The notes under the pieces are model-generated. The model worked only from the letters and a program-made list of their open reading frames with translations, was not told the origin of the DNA and did no database searches. From Candidatus Kuenenia stuttgartensis (GTDB lineage Bacteria; Planctomycetota; Planctomycetia; Pirellulales; UBA1268), in contig CAMDDA010000003.1 of assembly GCA_945890755.1 (NCBI GenBank), forward strand, positions 1 to 52,015: a DNA stretch of 52,015 nucleotides, read 5' to 3'. Position numbers and translations under genes: made by a program. Below, piece by piece: positions 1 to 6,699 of the stretch (its first letter is position 1; each line of letters begins with the position of its first letter).

Positions 1-278
1 AGTAAGACTGCGTTCCCCGCGTGAAGGAGCACGTTGACGACGTGGTAGCCGGCGGGGTGGTCGCCCCAGAGCCGGTATTCGAGCCAATAGGTCGTGTGGA
101 CGAGGGGGTAATACTGCGGGATCGAGAGTGGGCGGAACCAGATGTCGAAAATGCCGCTGGGGGTTTTGAGCGTGGGGTTGTTCCAGACGTAGAAGTCGTC
201 GTCCCAGATGAAGCCCGCGGCGAACGTGCGGGCGTAGACGAGCACGGCCGCGAGGGCGACCGCGAGCGGCGTGATCAG
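1..278 (-). CDS. TMTC-like polytopic membrane protein, N-terminal fragment cut by window edge
   Basis: Reading the minus strand downstream of the GT2 gene gives a hydrophobic helix followed by FIWDDDFYVWNNP and, further on, YHVVNVLLHAGNAVLL, after which the window ends. The same layout (first membrane helix, acidic DD pair, N/NP, then a VNLxIHxxNxxLL helix) opens the proteins at 1243-3003, 14127-15569, 22741-24702 and 30586-32649. This makes it the start of another TMTC/O-mannosyltransferase-like GT-C protein, in which the DD pair of the first extracytoplasmic loop is the expected catalytic position. The start codon is unresolved: no ATG or GTG is in frame ahead of the first helix, and the only near-cognate codon is a CTG at 278. 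The gene lies directly downstream of the GT2 gene and is probably in the same transcript. The family call is fairly secure, the exact activity is not. Confidence 0.6.
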   Translation of the reverse strand, partial: MITPLAVALAAVLVYARTFAAGFIWDDDFYVWNNPTLKTPSGIFDIWFRPLSIPQYYPLVHTTYWLEYRLWGDHPAGYHVVNVLLHAGNAVL

Positions 279-300
279 GGCCGCGTGCGTGGTGAGAGCC

Positions 301-999
301 TCACCCCACCAGGTTGTATTGCAGGATGCACCGGAGGGCGGAGAAGCCGTCCTTCCAGTTGATCTTCTTGCCTTCCGCATACGTGCGTCCTGAATAGCTC
401 ACCGGCACCTCGTAGATCCGGCAGCCGAGCCGGGCCACCTTCGCCGTGATCTCGGGCTCGAAGCCGAACCGGTCTTCCTTCAATTCGATCTGCCTGAGCA
501 CCTCGCGGCGAAACGCCTTGTAGCAGCACTCCATGTCGGTGAGGTTGACGTTGGAAAGCATGTTGCTCAAGGTCGTGAGCAGCCAGTTGCCCACCGAATG
601 CCAGTAGTAGAGCACGCGGTGGGTGTGGCCGAGGAACCGCGTGCCGAAGACCACGTCGGCCCGCCCGTCAAGGAGCGGCTCGAGAACGGTAGGGATCTCC
701 CGCGGGTCGTATTCGAGGTCGGCATCTTGCACGATGACGAAGTCGCCCGTGGCCGCGGCGAAGCCAGTGCGCAGGGCCGCCCCCTTGCCGGCGTTCTTTT
801 CATGGAGTTTCAGGATTACGTCGGGCCGGTCGGCAAAGTAGTCGCGCAGCCACTCGCGGGTGCCGTCGGTCGAGCAGTCGTCGATCACGACGAGTTCGCG
901 GGCGACCCCCTCCGGCAGCGGCGCGGCCTCGATCCGGGCGAGTGCCTGTGGCGCGAGGTCCCGCTCGTTGTAGATGGGGATGACGATGCTGAGCTTCAT
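301..999 (-). CDS. GT2 glycosyltransferase, dolichol/polyprenyl-phosphate mannose synthase (DPM1) type
   Basis: This 232-residue protein is a single GT-A domain. The N-terminal MKLSIVIPIYNE strand, DDCSTDGT nucleotide-binding segment, central QDADLEYDP (the DxD-type metal/sugar-nucleotide site near residue 93), DMECCYKAFR and FGFEPEIT segments are those of DPM1-type enzymes, which move a sugar from a nucleotide donor to a polyprenyl phosphate at the inner face of the membrane. There is no C-terminal membrane helix, so it would be soluble or peripheral. It is the full usual length for the soluble subtype. The TMTC-like gene downstream could use the lipid-linked sugar it makes; this pairing is inference from gene order. 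It is divergent from the lipoprotein gene at 1076. The sugar is not predictable from sequence. Confidence 0.88.
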   Translation of the reverse strand: MKLSIVIPIYNERDLAPQALARIEAAPLPEGVARELVVIDDCSTDGTREWLRDYFADRPDVILKLHEKNAGKGAALRTGFAAATGDFVIVQDADLEYDPREIPTVLEPLLDGRADVVFGTRFLGHTHRVLYYWHSVGNWLLTTLSNMLSNVNLTDMECCYKAFRREVLRQIELKEDRFGFEPEITAKVARLGCRIYEVPVSYSGRTYAEGKKINWKDGFSALRCILQYNLVG

Positions 1000-1001
1000 A
1001 G

Positions 1002-1030
1002 TTGAGGCCTATAAAAAGAGTGCTTATATT
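1002..1030 (+). promoter_or_regulatory. candidate sigma70-type promoter for the 1076-3003 gene pair
   Basis: In the AT-rich gap between two divergent genes, TTGAGG (1002-1007) and TATATT (1025-1030) are separated by 17 bases. The -10 box matches five of six consensus positions and the -35 box matches its first four. Transcription would begin near 1037, about 40 bases before the lipoprotein start. Seen by eye only. Confidence 0.35.
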
Positions 1031-1075
1031 AGCGTCTACTGGAATGTTCATAAGTCGCTCGGAGATGAGGATGCG

Positions 1076-1246
1076 ATGAGCCGCAAAATGCGTTTTTGGG
1101 TAGTCATGCTGTTGATGCCGCTGCTGGCCTTGGCTGGCTGCACCGACCTGACTGGTGCTGGATCGTCGCAGAGCCAAAATGACAAGCCCGCCCGAGATAT
1201 CGATGAACAGGTAGACGCAGCCGTAAAGGAATTCAAGAACGAGTGA
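1076..1246 (+). CDS. small lipoprotein, unknown role, coupled to the downstream membrane protein
   Basis: A 56-residue product with a classical lipoprotein signal: MSRKMR, a hydrophobic stretch, then a lipobox LAGC with the modified cysteine at residue 22. The mature part is only about 35 residues, polar, and ends in an acidic/basic helix (VDAAVKEFKNE). An in-frame upstream ATG would overlap the divergent GT2 gene and bury the signal peptide, so the start at 1076 is preferred. Its TGA stop overlaps the GTG start of the next gene (GTGA), which implies translational coupling and a shared function with the TMTC-like protein. I do not recognise the family. It could be a small accessory subunit of the membrane enzyme; that is inference. 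Confidence 0.7.
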   Translation: MSRKMRFWVVMLLMPLLALAGCTDLTGAGSSQSQNDKPARDIDEQVDAAVKEFKNE

Positions 1247-3003
1247 ACGGGCGCGGGGGCCCTGTCAGTCGCCTTGCGGCCTGGGGCTGGGTTGGGGGAG
1301 TCGCCGCGGTCTCGGCCACGCTTCTCGCGATCGCCTACCTCAATGCCCTCGACGGGGCGTTCGTGTTCGACGACGAGGTGTCGATCGTCGAAAACTCCTC
1401 GATCCGCAGGCTCTGGCCGCTGGCCGACGTGCTGGCGGCGAAGGCCGAAGGGGGCCGCACGCACGACAGCCGGCCGCTGCTCAACCTGTCGCTCGCCCTC
1501 GACTACGCCGCCCACGGCCTCTGGCGGCCAGGGTTTCGGATCGTGAATCTCACGATCCATCTCGTCAACGTGCTGCTCGCATTCGACGTGGCTCGCAGGA
1601 TTCTCCGGCTTGCCGGCCTGCGCCAGGGCGACGCGCGGCTGCTTGCCGGCATCACGGCCCTGCTCTGGGCGGTGCATCCGCTGCATACAGCGGTGAACAC
1701 GTATGTGATCCAGCGGGCCGAGTCGCTGGCGGCGGTCTTTATTTTGGCGGCGTTCGATGTGGCGATCGTGGCCCTCGCGCGGGGCAGTCTTGTCGCGGCA
1801 ATGGTCGCGGGCCTGCTCGCCATCCTCGGCGCGACAGCGAAGGAGACCACTGCCGCGATCCTGCCATTGGTCGCCGCGTTCGACTGGGCGTTTCACGATC
1901 GGCTGCCGGCCGCAGGCCACGACCGCCGCGTGCGGCCGGTGCTCTACTGCGGACTCGCGCTCAACGTGGCCGCGATCATCGGGCTCGCATGGGTGCTGGG
2001 CGGACGGGGCGGATCGGCCGGACTCACGACGGCATCGGTCGTGGCCTACGCGCTTACGCAGTGCCGGGCGGTCTGGCTTTATCTCGGCAAGCTCTTCTGG
2101 CCGGCGGCGCTCGTGCTCGACCACGGGGAGTGGCTCGCGGCGGCGCCCGGGGAGTTCTGGCCGTTCGTCGTCGCCACGGCAGCAGTCGTGGCCGGAGTCG
2201 CCATCGGCTTCTGGCGCGAGCCCCGAACGGTCTTTCCGCTCGTGGCGGCAGCGATTCTGCTTGCCCCCACGACGAGCATCGTGCCGGTGAAGACGCAGAC
2301 GATCGCCGAGCATCGGATGTACCTGCCCGCGGCGTTTCTGATCGGCTGGCTCGTGACGACCGTGGCGCTGGCAGCCCGTAGGCTTGGCTGCGAGCGGCGG
2401 CAGGCGGGCTGCCGCGTGGCGGGGCTTGCGCTCGTTGCCGTGCTCGTGGCGGCGAGCGTCGGCCGAACGATCCTGCGGAATCGCGACTTCATATCGGCCG
2501 TGACACTCTGGCAGCAGAACGTGCGGGACTGCCCGGAGAACGACCGAGGGTTTACCAATCTCGTGGCGGCGCTCATTCGGGAGGGGCGATTCGACGAAGC
2601 GGCGCCGCTCGCCCAACAGGCGGTCGCTGATCATCCAGAGCGCGAGCGCAACTGGCTCAATCTCGGCAGGATCTTCGCCGAAGAAGAGCGGAACGCCGAC
2701 GCCGCAAGTTCATTCGCGGAGGCGATCCGACTCGCGCCCGGCGAGGCCGACGCCCGGATCAATCTCGGCATCGTGCTCAGCCGCGGGGCCGATCTCGACG
2801 CGGCGGTCCACATTCTCGACGAGGCGATCCGGCTGCGGCCCGATCTGGCCAAGGGCTGGCTGGCCCGCGGCATGGTCCGCCTGCGGCAGGAGCGGCCCGA
2901 TCTCGCGGTCGACGACCTCGAAACGGCCGTTCGACTCGACCCGGAGAATCCGGCGGGGTGGGCAAACCTCGACATCGCCAGGCGGGCGATCGAGAGCCCG
3001 TGA
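1243..3003 (+). CDS. TMTC-like polytopic glycosyltransferase (GT-C) with C-terminal TPRs
   Basis: 586 residues: a long polytopic membrane region of roughly ten hydrophobic helices, then four to five TPRs from about residue 430 to the end (units such as NWLNLGRIFAEEERNADAASS). The first loop carries FVFDDEVSIVENSS; further on come HPLHTAVNTYVIQRAES and TTSIVPVKTQTIAEHRMYLP. These correspond to the DD, HPxHTEAV and EHRxYLP segments known from TMTC O-mannosyltransferases, which move mannose from a lipid-phosphate donor to serine/threonine on the outer side of the membrane. The start is GTG at 1243, overlapping the lipoprotein stop. It most resembles the protein at 30586-32649. Enzyme class is well supported; donor and acceptor are unknown. 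Confidence 0.82.
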   Translation: MNGRGGPVSRLAAWGWVGGVAAVSATLLAIAYLNALDGAFVFDDEVSIVENSSIRRLWPLADVLAAKAEGGRTHDSRPLLNLSLALDYAAHGLWRPGFRIVNLTIHLVNVLLAFDVARRILRLAGLRQGDARLLAGITALLWAVHPLHTAVNTYVIQRAESLAAVFILAAFDVAIVALARGSLVAAMVAGLLAILGATAKETTAAILPLVAAFDWAFHDRLPAAGHDRRVRPVLYCGLALNVAAIIGLAWVLGGRGGSAGLTTASVVAYALTQCRAVWLYLGKLFWPAALVLDHGEWLAAAPGEFWPFVVATAAVVAGVAIGFWREPRTVFPLVAAAILLAPTTSIVPVKTQTIAEHRMYLPAAFLIGWLVTTVALAARRLGCERRQAGCRVAGLALVAVLVAASVGRTILRNRDFISAVTLWQQNVRDCPENDRGFTNLVAALIREGRFDEAAPLAQQAVADHPERERNWLNLGRIFAEEERNADAASSFAEAIRLAPGEADARINLGIVLSRGADLDAAVHILDEAIRLRPDLAKGWLARGMVRLRQERPDLAVDDLETAVRLDPENPAGWANLDIARRAIESP

Positions 3004-3022
3004 TGCCCAAAAGCTGCATCAC
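3000..3022. terminator. weak hairpin between convergent genes
   Basis: GTGATGC (3000-3006) and GCATCAC (3016-3022) form a perfect 7-base stem with a 9-base loop, starting in the last codons of the upstream gene and lying between the converging genes at 1243-3003 and 3041-3895. No T-run follows on either side, so a termination role is only possible. Confidence 0.25.
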
Positions 3023-3040
3023 ATTCCAGGCCCCACTCTT

Positions 3041-3895
3041 TCAGCCCCGCCGCCGGTAATCACCCCGGCTGAAATACTTCTCCAGCCACACGTAGGCCAC
3101 GATGAAGAAATACCGGCTGCCCATCTCCCGAATCTTGAGCTTGGCCACGCCCGTGCGACGATTCCGCCAGGTGATGGGGATCACTTTCCATGAGTAGCCG
3201 CGGACGATCGCCTTCAGCGGCAGTTCGACCGTGATGTTGAAGTGAGGCGAGAGGATCGGCAGGCAGCCTTCGATCACCTCGCGGCGGTAGGCCTTGAAGG
3301 CGTTGGTGGTGTCGTTCAGGCGGATGCCGAAGAGCAGGCGGATGAAGAGATTGGCCTGGCGGTTCAAGACCCACTTGAGCCAGGGGTAGTCGATCGTGCC
3401 GCCCCCCTTCATGAACCGGCTGCCGAAGACGCAGTCGTAGCCCTCGCCGAGCGCCTGCCAATAGCGGACGACGTCGCGGCAGTCGTCGCTCTCGTCGGCC
3501 ATCATGATCACCATCGCGTCGCCCGAGGCCGTGGCGAGCCCCTTCTGAATCGCGCGGCCGAAGCCGTGCGGCCCGGGGTTTTTCACCGGCACGAGTTCGG
3601 GGATTTTTTCGCTCGTGGCCTCGAGGATTGGCCAGGTGGCGTCGGTGCTGCCGTCGTCCACGACGATGATCTCGTGCGGGATCTTGTGGAGCGCGAGTTC
3701 GAGGTGCAGGTGCTCGACCGTCGATGCGATGCAGCCGGCCTCGTCGCGGGCGGGGATCACGACGGAGAGGAGCGACAGGGCTGGAGGCTGGCCACGGTCG
3801 GCCGATGCGGTCGGCACCTGCCGAGGGGACGTGCCGGGGTCGGGCTGAAAGGCGGGCGTGAAGTCGGCCGTTGAGGGGGAATCGGGATCGGTCAT
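3041..3895 (-). CDS. GT2 glycosyltransferase, polyprenyl-phosphate sugar synthase type
   Basis: 284 residues. About 40 N-terminal residues are proline/serine-rich and probably disordered; the GT-A fold starts at LSVVIPARDEAGC and contains IIVVDDGSTDAT, MMADESDD (the metal/donor site, where the usual DxDxQ reads ADESDD), FGSRFMKGGG and NDTTNAFKAYRREV. This is the DPM1/DPG synthase layout. No C-terminal membrane helices are seen. It lies 78 bases downstream of the Uma2 gene on the same strand, at the end of a chain of glycosylation genes that starts near 8980. Compared with the enzyme at 301-999 the core is similar but clearly divergent, so it may load a different sugar or serve a different transferase. 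Confidence 0.85.
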   Translation of the reverse strand: MTDPDSPSTADFTPAFQPDPGTSPRQVPTASADRGQPPALSLLSVVIPARDEAGCIASTVEHLHLELALHKIPHEIIVVDDGSTDATWPILEATSEKIPELVPVKNPGPHGFGRAIQKGLATASGDAMVIMMADESDDCRDVVRYWQALGEGYDCVFGSRFMKGGGTIDYPWLKWVLNRQANLFIRLLFGIRLNDTTNAFKAYRREVIEGCLPILSPHFNITVELPLKAIVRGYSWKVIPITWRNRRTGVAKLKIREMGSRYFFIVAYVWLEKYFSRGDYRRRG

Positions 3896-3973
3896 CGTGG
3901 CAGGACCCTATAGACGGACCTCGATGATACTACCGTCCGGGAGGAACGCATAAGCGAATCCTTCAGTGCCGCT

Positions 3974-4558
3974 TCAAGACGCCGGCGGAAACAGCTCGGC
4001 GATCGTGACTGCCATGCCGGGCATGGCGGCCGATACGAATGTTTCCGCCTCGTTGAAAAGTCTGGAGCCGCGACTGGCCGTGTGCACCGTCATCGTGCGA
4101 CTGCCCGGATCCACGCTCCATACCTCGAGGCAGCCCGCAGCCAGCCAGCCTGCGACCTCGAGAGTCGCCCGCGTTCGTGCCGCGTCGTCACGGAGTTCCG
4201 ACGGCGAAAGCACCTCCACCGTCAAGTCGGGGGCGCCCTCGAAAAAGCCCACCGTACGGCCGCGGGGCAACCGCGACTCGGTCACAAACGCCACGTCGGC
4301 CGCCCGCACGGTATCGGGCGCTCGGGCCAGCAGGAATCCCGTTTCGGCAGCCGTGACGACACCGAGCCGCCGCCCCGCCACGTAAGCATGCAAAAAAGCA
4401 GCAATCCGCTGCGTGATCACACCGTGCTCGAAGCCGGCCGGCGACATCATCACGAGCATCCCCCGCACGAGTTCGCAGCGGCCGAGATCGCCGGCGGCGA
4501 GGAGGTCTTCGGCCGTCGCCATCTCACCGGCAGATGCCGCGGCAAACCCAGACGCCAT
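3974..4558 (-). CDS. Uma2 family (DUF820) PD-(D/E)XK nuclease-like protein
   Basis: About 194 residues when started at the ATG at 4558; an upstream ATG at 4609 and an internal one 11 codons later are alternatives. The family pattern is visible: MATAEDLLAAGDLGRCELVRG near the N-terminus, the SPAGFEHGVI segment, the first acidic position in VRAADVAFV, then PDLTVEVLSPS and the closing WLAAGCLEVWSVDP. Uma2 proteins have a restriction-endonuclease-like fold and are extremely numerous in planctomycetes and cyanobacteria; their role is not established. The lysine that usually follows the VEVLSPS segment in the KLxEYL context appears to be missing here (the stretch reads TLEVAGWL), so catalytic activity is doubtful. 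It sits between sugar genes without an obvious functional link. Confidence 0.8.
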   Translation of the reverse strand: MASGFAAASAGEMATAEDLLAAGDLGRCELVRGMLVMMSPAGFEHGVITQRIAAFLHAYVAGRRLGVVTAAETGFLLARAPDTVRAADVAFVTESRLPRGRTVGFFEGAPDLTVEVLSPSELRDDAARTRATLEVAGWLAAGCLEVWSVDPGSRTMTVHTASRGSRLFNEAETFVSAAMPGMAVTIAELFPPAS

Positions 4559-4620
4559 TGCCAAGCTCCCTCGTTGAGACGCATGTTCCACCCAAGCATA
4601 GTCGATCACCGCTCCAATGC

Positions 4621-4658
4621 TGGCAAGAAACTATACGCATGTATATATTTTGGCAAGA
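4621..4658. promoter_or_regulatory. AT-rich block with direct repeat and hairpin upstream of the Uma2 gene
   Basis: TGGCAAGA occurs at 4621-4628 and again at 4651-4658, flanking TATAC-GCAT-GTATA (4632-4645, a 5-base stem). The block is strikingly AT-rich for this window and lies between the Uma2 start and the epimerase remnant. It could be a promoter/operator for the Uma2 gene or junction sequence left by the deletion that truncated the epimerase. Confidence 0.25.
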
Positions 4659-4691
4659 CGATAAATCCGGCTCCCGTCCCGGATATCCCGG

Positions 4692-4910
4692 ATAGTCGAA
4701 AGGGCCGAGGGCGTCGATGTCGCTCTGCAGGCGAACATCGCCATGGATAACCGCCACGCCGAGCGTTGCGAGCGGCTCGCGGTTGGTCTCGGCACCGATC
4801 CGCCGCAGGTTGTCGAGCGCGGTCACGCGGCAGCCGGCCATGTGCGCGAGAAGCCCGCGGCAGATGGCGTTCCCCACGAATCCGCAGCCACCGGTGACGA
4901 GGATGTTCAT
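4692..4910 (-). pseudogene. truncated NAD-dependent CDP-sugar epimerase (N-terminal 73 residues only)
   Basis: From the ATG at 4910 the frame reads MNILVTGGCGFVGNAIC, a perfect GxxGxxG Rossmann start, followed by VTALDNLRRIGAETN and AVIHGDVRLQSDIDALGPFDY, which is the opening of CDP-paratose/tyvelose 2-epimerase-type SDR enzymes. Similarity stops abruptly at about 4692; the frame then runs through unrelated sequence to a stop at 4524 inside the Uma2 coding region. A full enzyme needs roughly 320-350 residues and its catalytic YxxxK lies far beyond the break, so this is a remnant. The ATG overlaps the stop of the 34-codon ORF (ATGA), so the original operon arrangement is still visible. It implies that this locus once made a CDP-3,6-dideoxyhexose-like or related sugar. 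Confidence 0.75.
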
Positions 4911-5011
4911 GCGTCGGCTGCCTTGCGCCTGTGGTGCCAGCCTTCCACGATCTGGTCGAACGTTGCGGAGAGCAAGGGTCTGGTCGAGAGTTGAAGAACG
5001 CGAGGGTTCAT
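4907..5011 (-). CDS. 34-codon ORF coupled on both sides; remnant or very small protein
   Basis: The ATG at 5011 overlaps the TGA of the membrane protein gene at 5008 (ATGA) and the TGA at 4907 overlaps the ATG of the epimerase remnant (ATGA). The product begins MNPRVLQLSTRPLLSATF and ends in a basic stretch WHHRRKAADA. I do not recognise it. Two back-to-back stop/start overlaps are unlikely by chance, so it is either a genuine small coupled gene or what is left of a longer gene after an in-frame deletion. Confidence 0.4.
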   Translation of the reverse strand: MNPRVLQLSTRPLLSATFDQIVEGWHHRRKAADA

Positions 5012-6699
5012 GGGGAGGTAGTAGCGCTGGGCTGACCAATGCGGCTTGCTTGGCGGCGGACGTTCCAGACGGCCAGGGCGAAGGTCACGCCCGCAACGGC
5101 GACGGGGATGAACTGCGTCTCGGTAAACACATCGCCGACAAACCGCCAGCCAGCGGCATTCTTGATCATGTAATTGCCGGCGGCGATTTGATTGTAGCTG
5201 CGAGCAAGCTCGGTGAGCGGGCGATCGGGCGTGAGCCAGCGATCGAGGATGAAGCCCTGCGCCGCGTAGTGGAGCAGGATGCCGAAGGTGAGATCGACCA
5301 CCGCCCCGATGCCAAACAGCCAGCGAAGAAAAGGCGAGAGCTCATGCCAGCGGCCGGCGACGCAGGCCAGTCCCGCAAGTACGAGCGGCTGCAGGCAGAT
5401 GTGCGCGACGCCCCAGTGGTCGCGACCGGAGTGGGAGCCGATCCCGAGCAGGATGACCGCCCCGGCGGCAGCGATCCAGGCGGCACGCTGGCCGGCGGGG
5501 AGCCTCCGGAGCATCTGGCCGCACGCCATGAGCACGACGATCCAGCCGAGGCTGCCGAAGATCATCAGCAGATTCAACTGATAACACTCGAACCACCAGT
5601 CGCGCACGTATCCCCACGGGCTCGACTGCTGAATCAGCGACCGGTCGAGCGACCGCAGGAAATGAGGCACCGCGGTGTCGAAGATGTTGCCTGCCACGGC
5701 GACCGCATGCAGGGCGAGCGTGGGGGCGCGGTCGGTGGCGGTTGTATTCGAGAGGAACGTGCCGGCGGGGCCATAGACGGCGAGGGCCCAGCCAAACCAT
5801 GTCATCAGGAGAAAAAGACCGGCCACCCCGGCCGCGGCCGTCGCCGTGAGCCAGGGCAGTCGCGGTCTGGCCCACAGCCCGCTCGTGAGCCACGCCCCCG
5901 CGAGCACGATCGCATACGGGGCGGCCGAGTAATGCGCGAGAATCGCCGCCGCGACGCACACGCCGCACAGGATGCCCGGCACCAAGCGGATGACGGCGCC
6001 GTTCCACGGCCGCGCGGCCAGAAAAAACTCCACCGCGGCGAGCGTGAAAACCGCCGCAGGCAGTTTCGTCCAGGCAAATGTGGCGTTCTGCACTGCCATC
6101 GGGCTCGTCATGAAGAAGACCGCCAGGATCGCGATCGCCCGGTCGGGTGAGCCGCCGGGCATGACGCGGGCGGCGCGGATTGCCAAGAGCGCTGCCGGAA
6201 GAAACGCAAGACTGCTCCACACCGTCATGGCCGCCTGGTAGCTGGCGAAGTCATTGCCGGTCATCGCCAGCCAGTCTGCCACCACGACGTTCACCAGCGG
6301 CGGCCGGGAGGGCAGCGGGTCGAACCCATTGAAGAGGATGTCCACGTCTGGTCGCTTCAAGAAAAACTGGCACCGCTGCCAGTGCCCAAACCAGTCGCCC
6401 GTCCAGCCGCCGCCGGAATAGGAGCGCACGACGCCGAGCCAGGCGAGATTCCACGCGAGCACGGCCGCCTGTCCGACGAGCAGGTGGCAGACCAGCGGAT
6501 CGCGCAGGTCCTGAGCGACGCGGCGACGGCAGGCCATGAGCCCGCCGAGCCCGAGCAGCACCAGGCCGTAGGCCAGTTCGTTCGGCAGATCGAGCGTGTA
6601 GATGAGCCAGCCGACGAGGTAGGCCACGACGAGCGACAGGCAGACGACCGCGAGCAGTCTCTGACCGGGCTCGGCCCGCCGGGGGCAATCACCATCCAT
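5008..6699 (-). CDS. polytopic membrane protein, GT-C glycosyltransferase-like
   Basis: About 563 residues with some twelve hydrophobic helices. After the first two helices there is a long polar loop with GGGWTGDWFGHWQR and, further on, FNGFDPLPSRPPL, with aspartates in the position expected for the catalytic loop of GT-C enzymes that use lipid-phosphate sugars. The overall plan resembles ArnT/PMT-like proteins but I cannot assign a named family. An earlier ATG at 6747 would overlap the upstream gene by 59 bases; the ATG at 6699 (MDGDCPRRAEPG) overlaps it by 11 and is preferred. It is coupled (ATGA) to the 34-codon ORF downstream and follows the spermidine-synthase-like gene, forming one transcript. 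Confidence 0.72.
   Translation of the reverse strand: MDGDCPRRAEPGQRLLAVVCLSLVVAYLVGWLIYTLDLPNELAYGLVLLGLGGLMACRRRVAQDLRDPLVCHLLVGQAAVLAWNLAWLGVVRSYSGGGWTGDWFGHWQRCQFFLKRPDVDILFNGFDPLPSRPPLVNVVVADWLAMTGNDFASYQAAMTVWSSLAFLPAALLAIRAARVMPGGSPDRAIAILAVFFMTSPMAVQNATFAWTKLPAAVFTLAAVEFFLAARPWNGAVIRLVPGILCGVCVAAAILAHYSAAPYAIVLAGAWLTSGLWARPRLPWLTATAAAGVAGLFLLMTWFGWALAVYGPAGTFLSNTTATDRAPTLALHAVAVAGNIFDTAVPHFLRSLDRSLIQQSSPWGYVRDWWFECYQLNLLMIFGSLGWIVVLMACGQMLRRLPAGQRAAWIAAAGAVILLGIGSHSGRDHWGVAHICLQPLVLAGLACVAGRWHELSPFLRWLFGIGAVVDLTFGILLHYAAQGFILDRWLTPDRPLTELARSYNQIAAGNYMIKNAAGWRFVGDVFTETQFIPVAVAGVTFALAVWNVRRQASRIGQPSATTSP

Noticed and set aside
1048..2634. 528-codon minus-strand open frame opposite the TMTC-like gene
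   Set aside because: His/Arg-rich antisense shadow without membrane segments or motifs.
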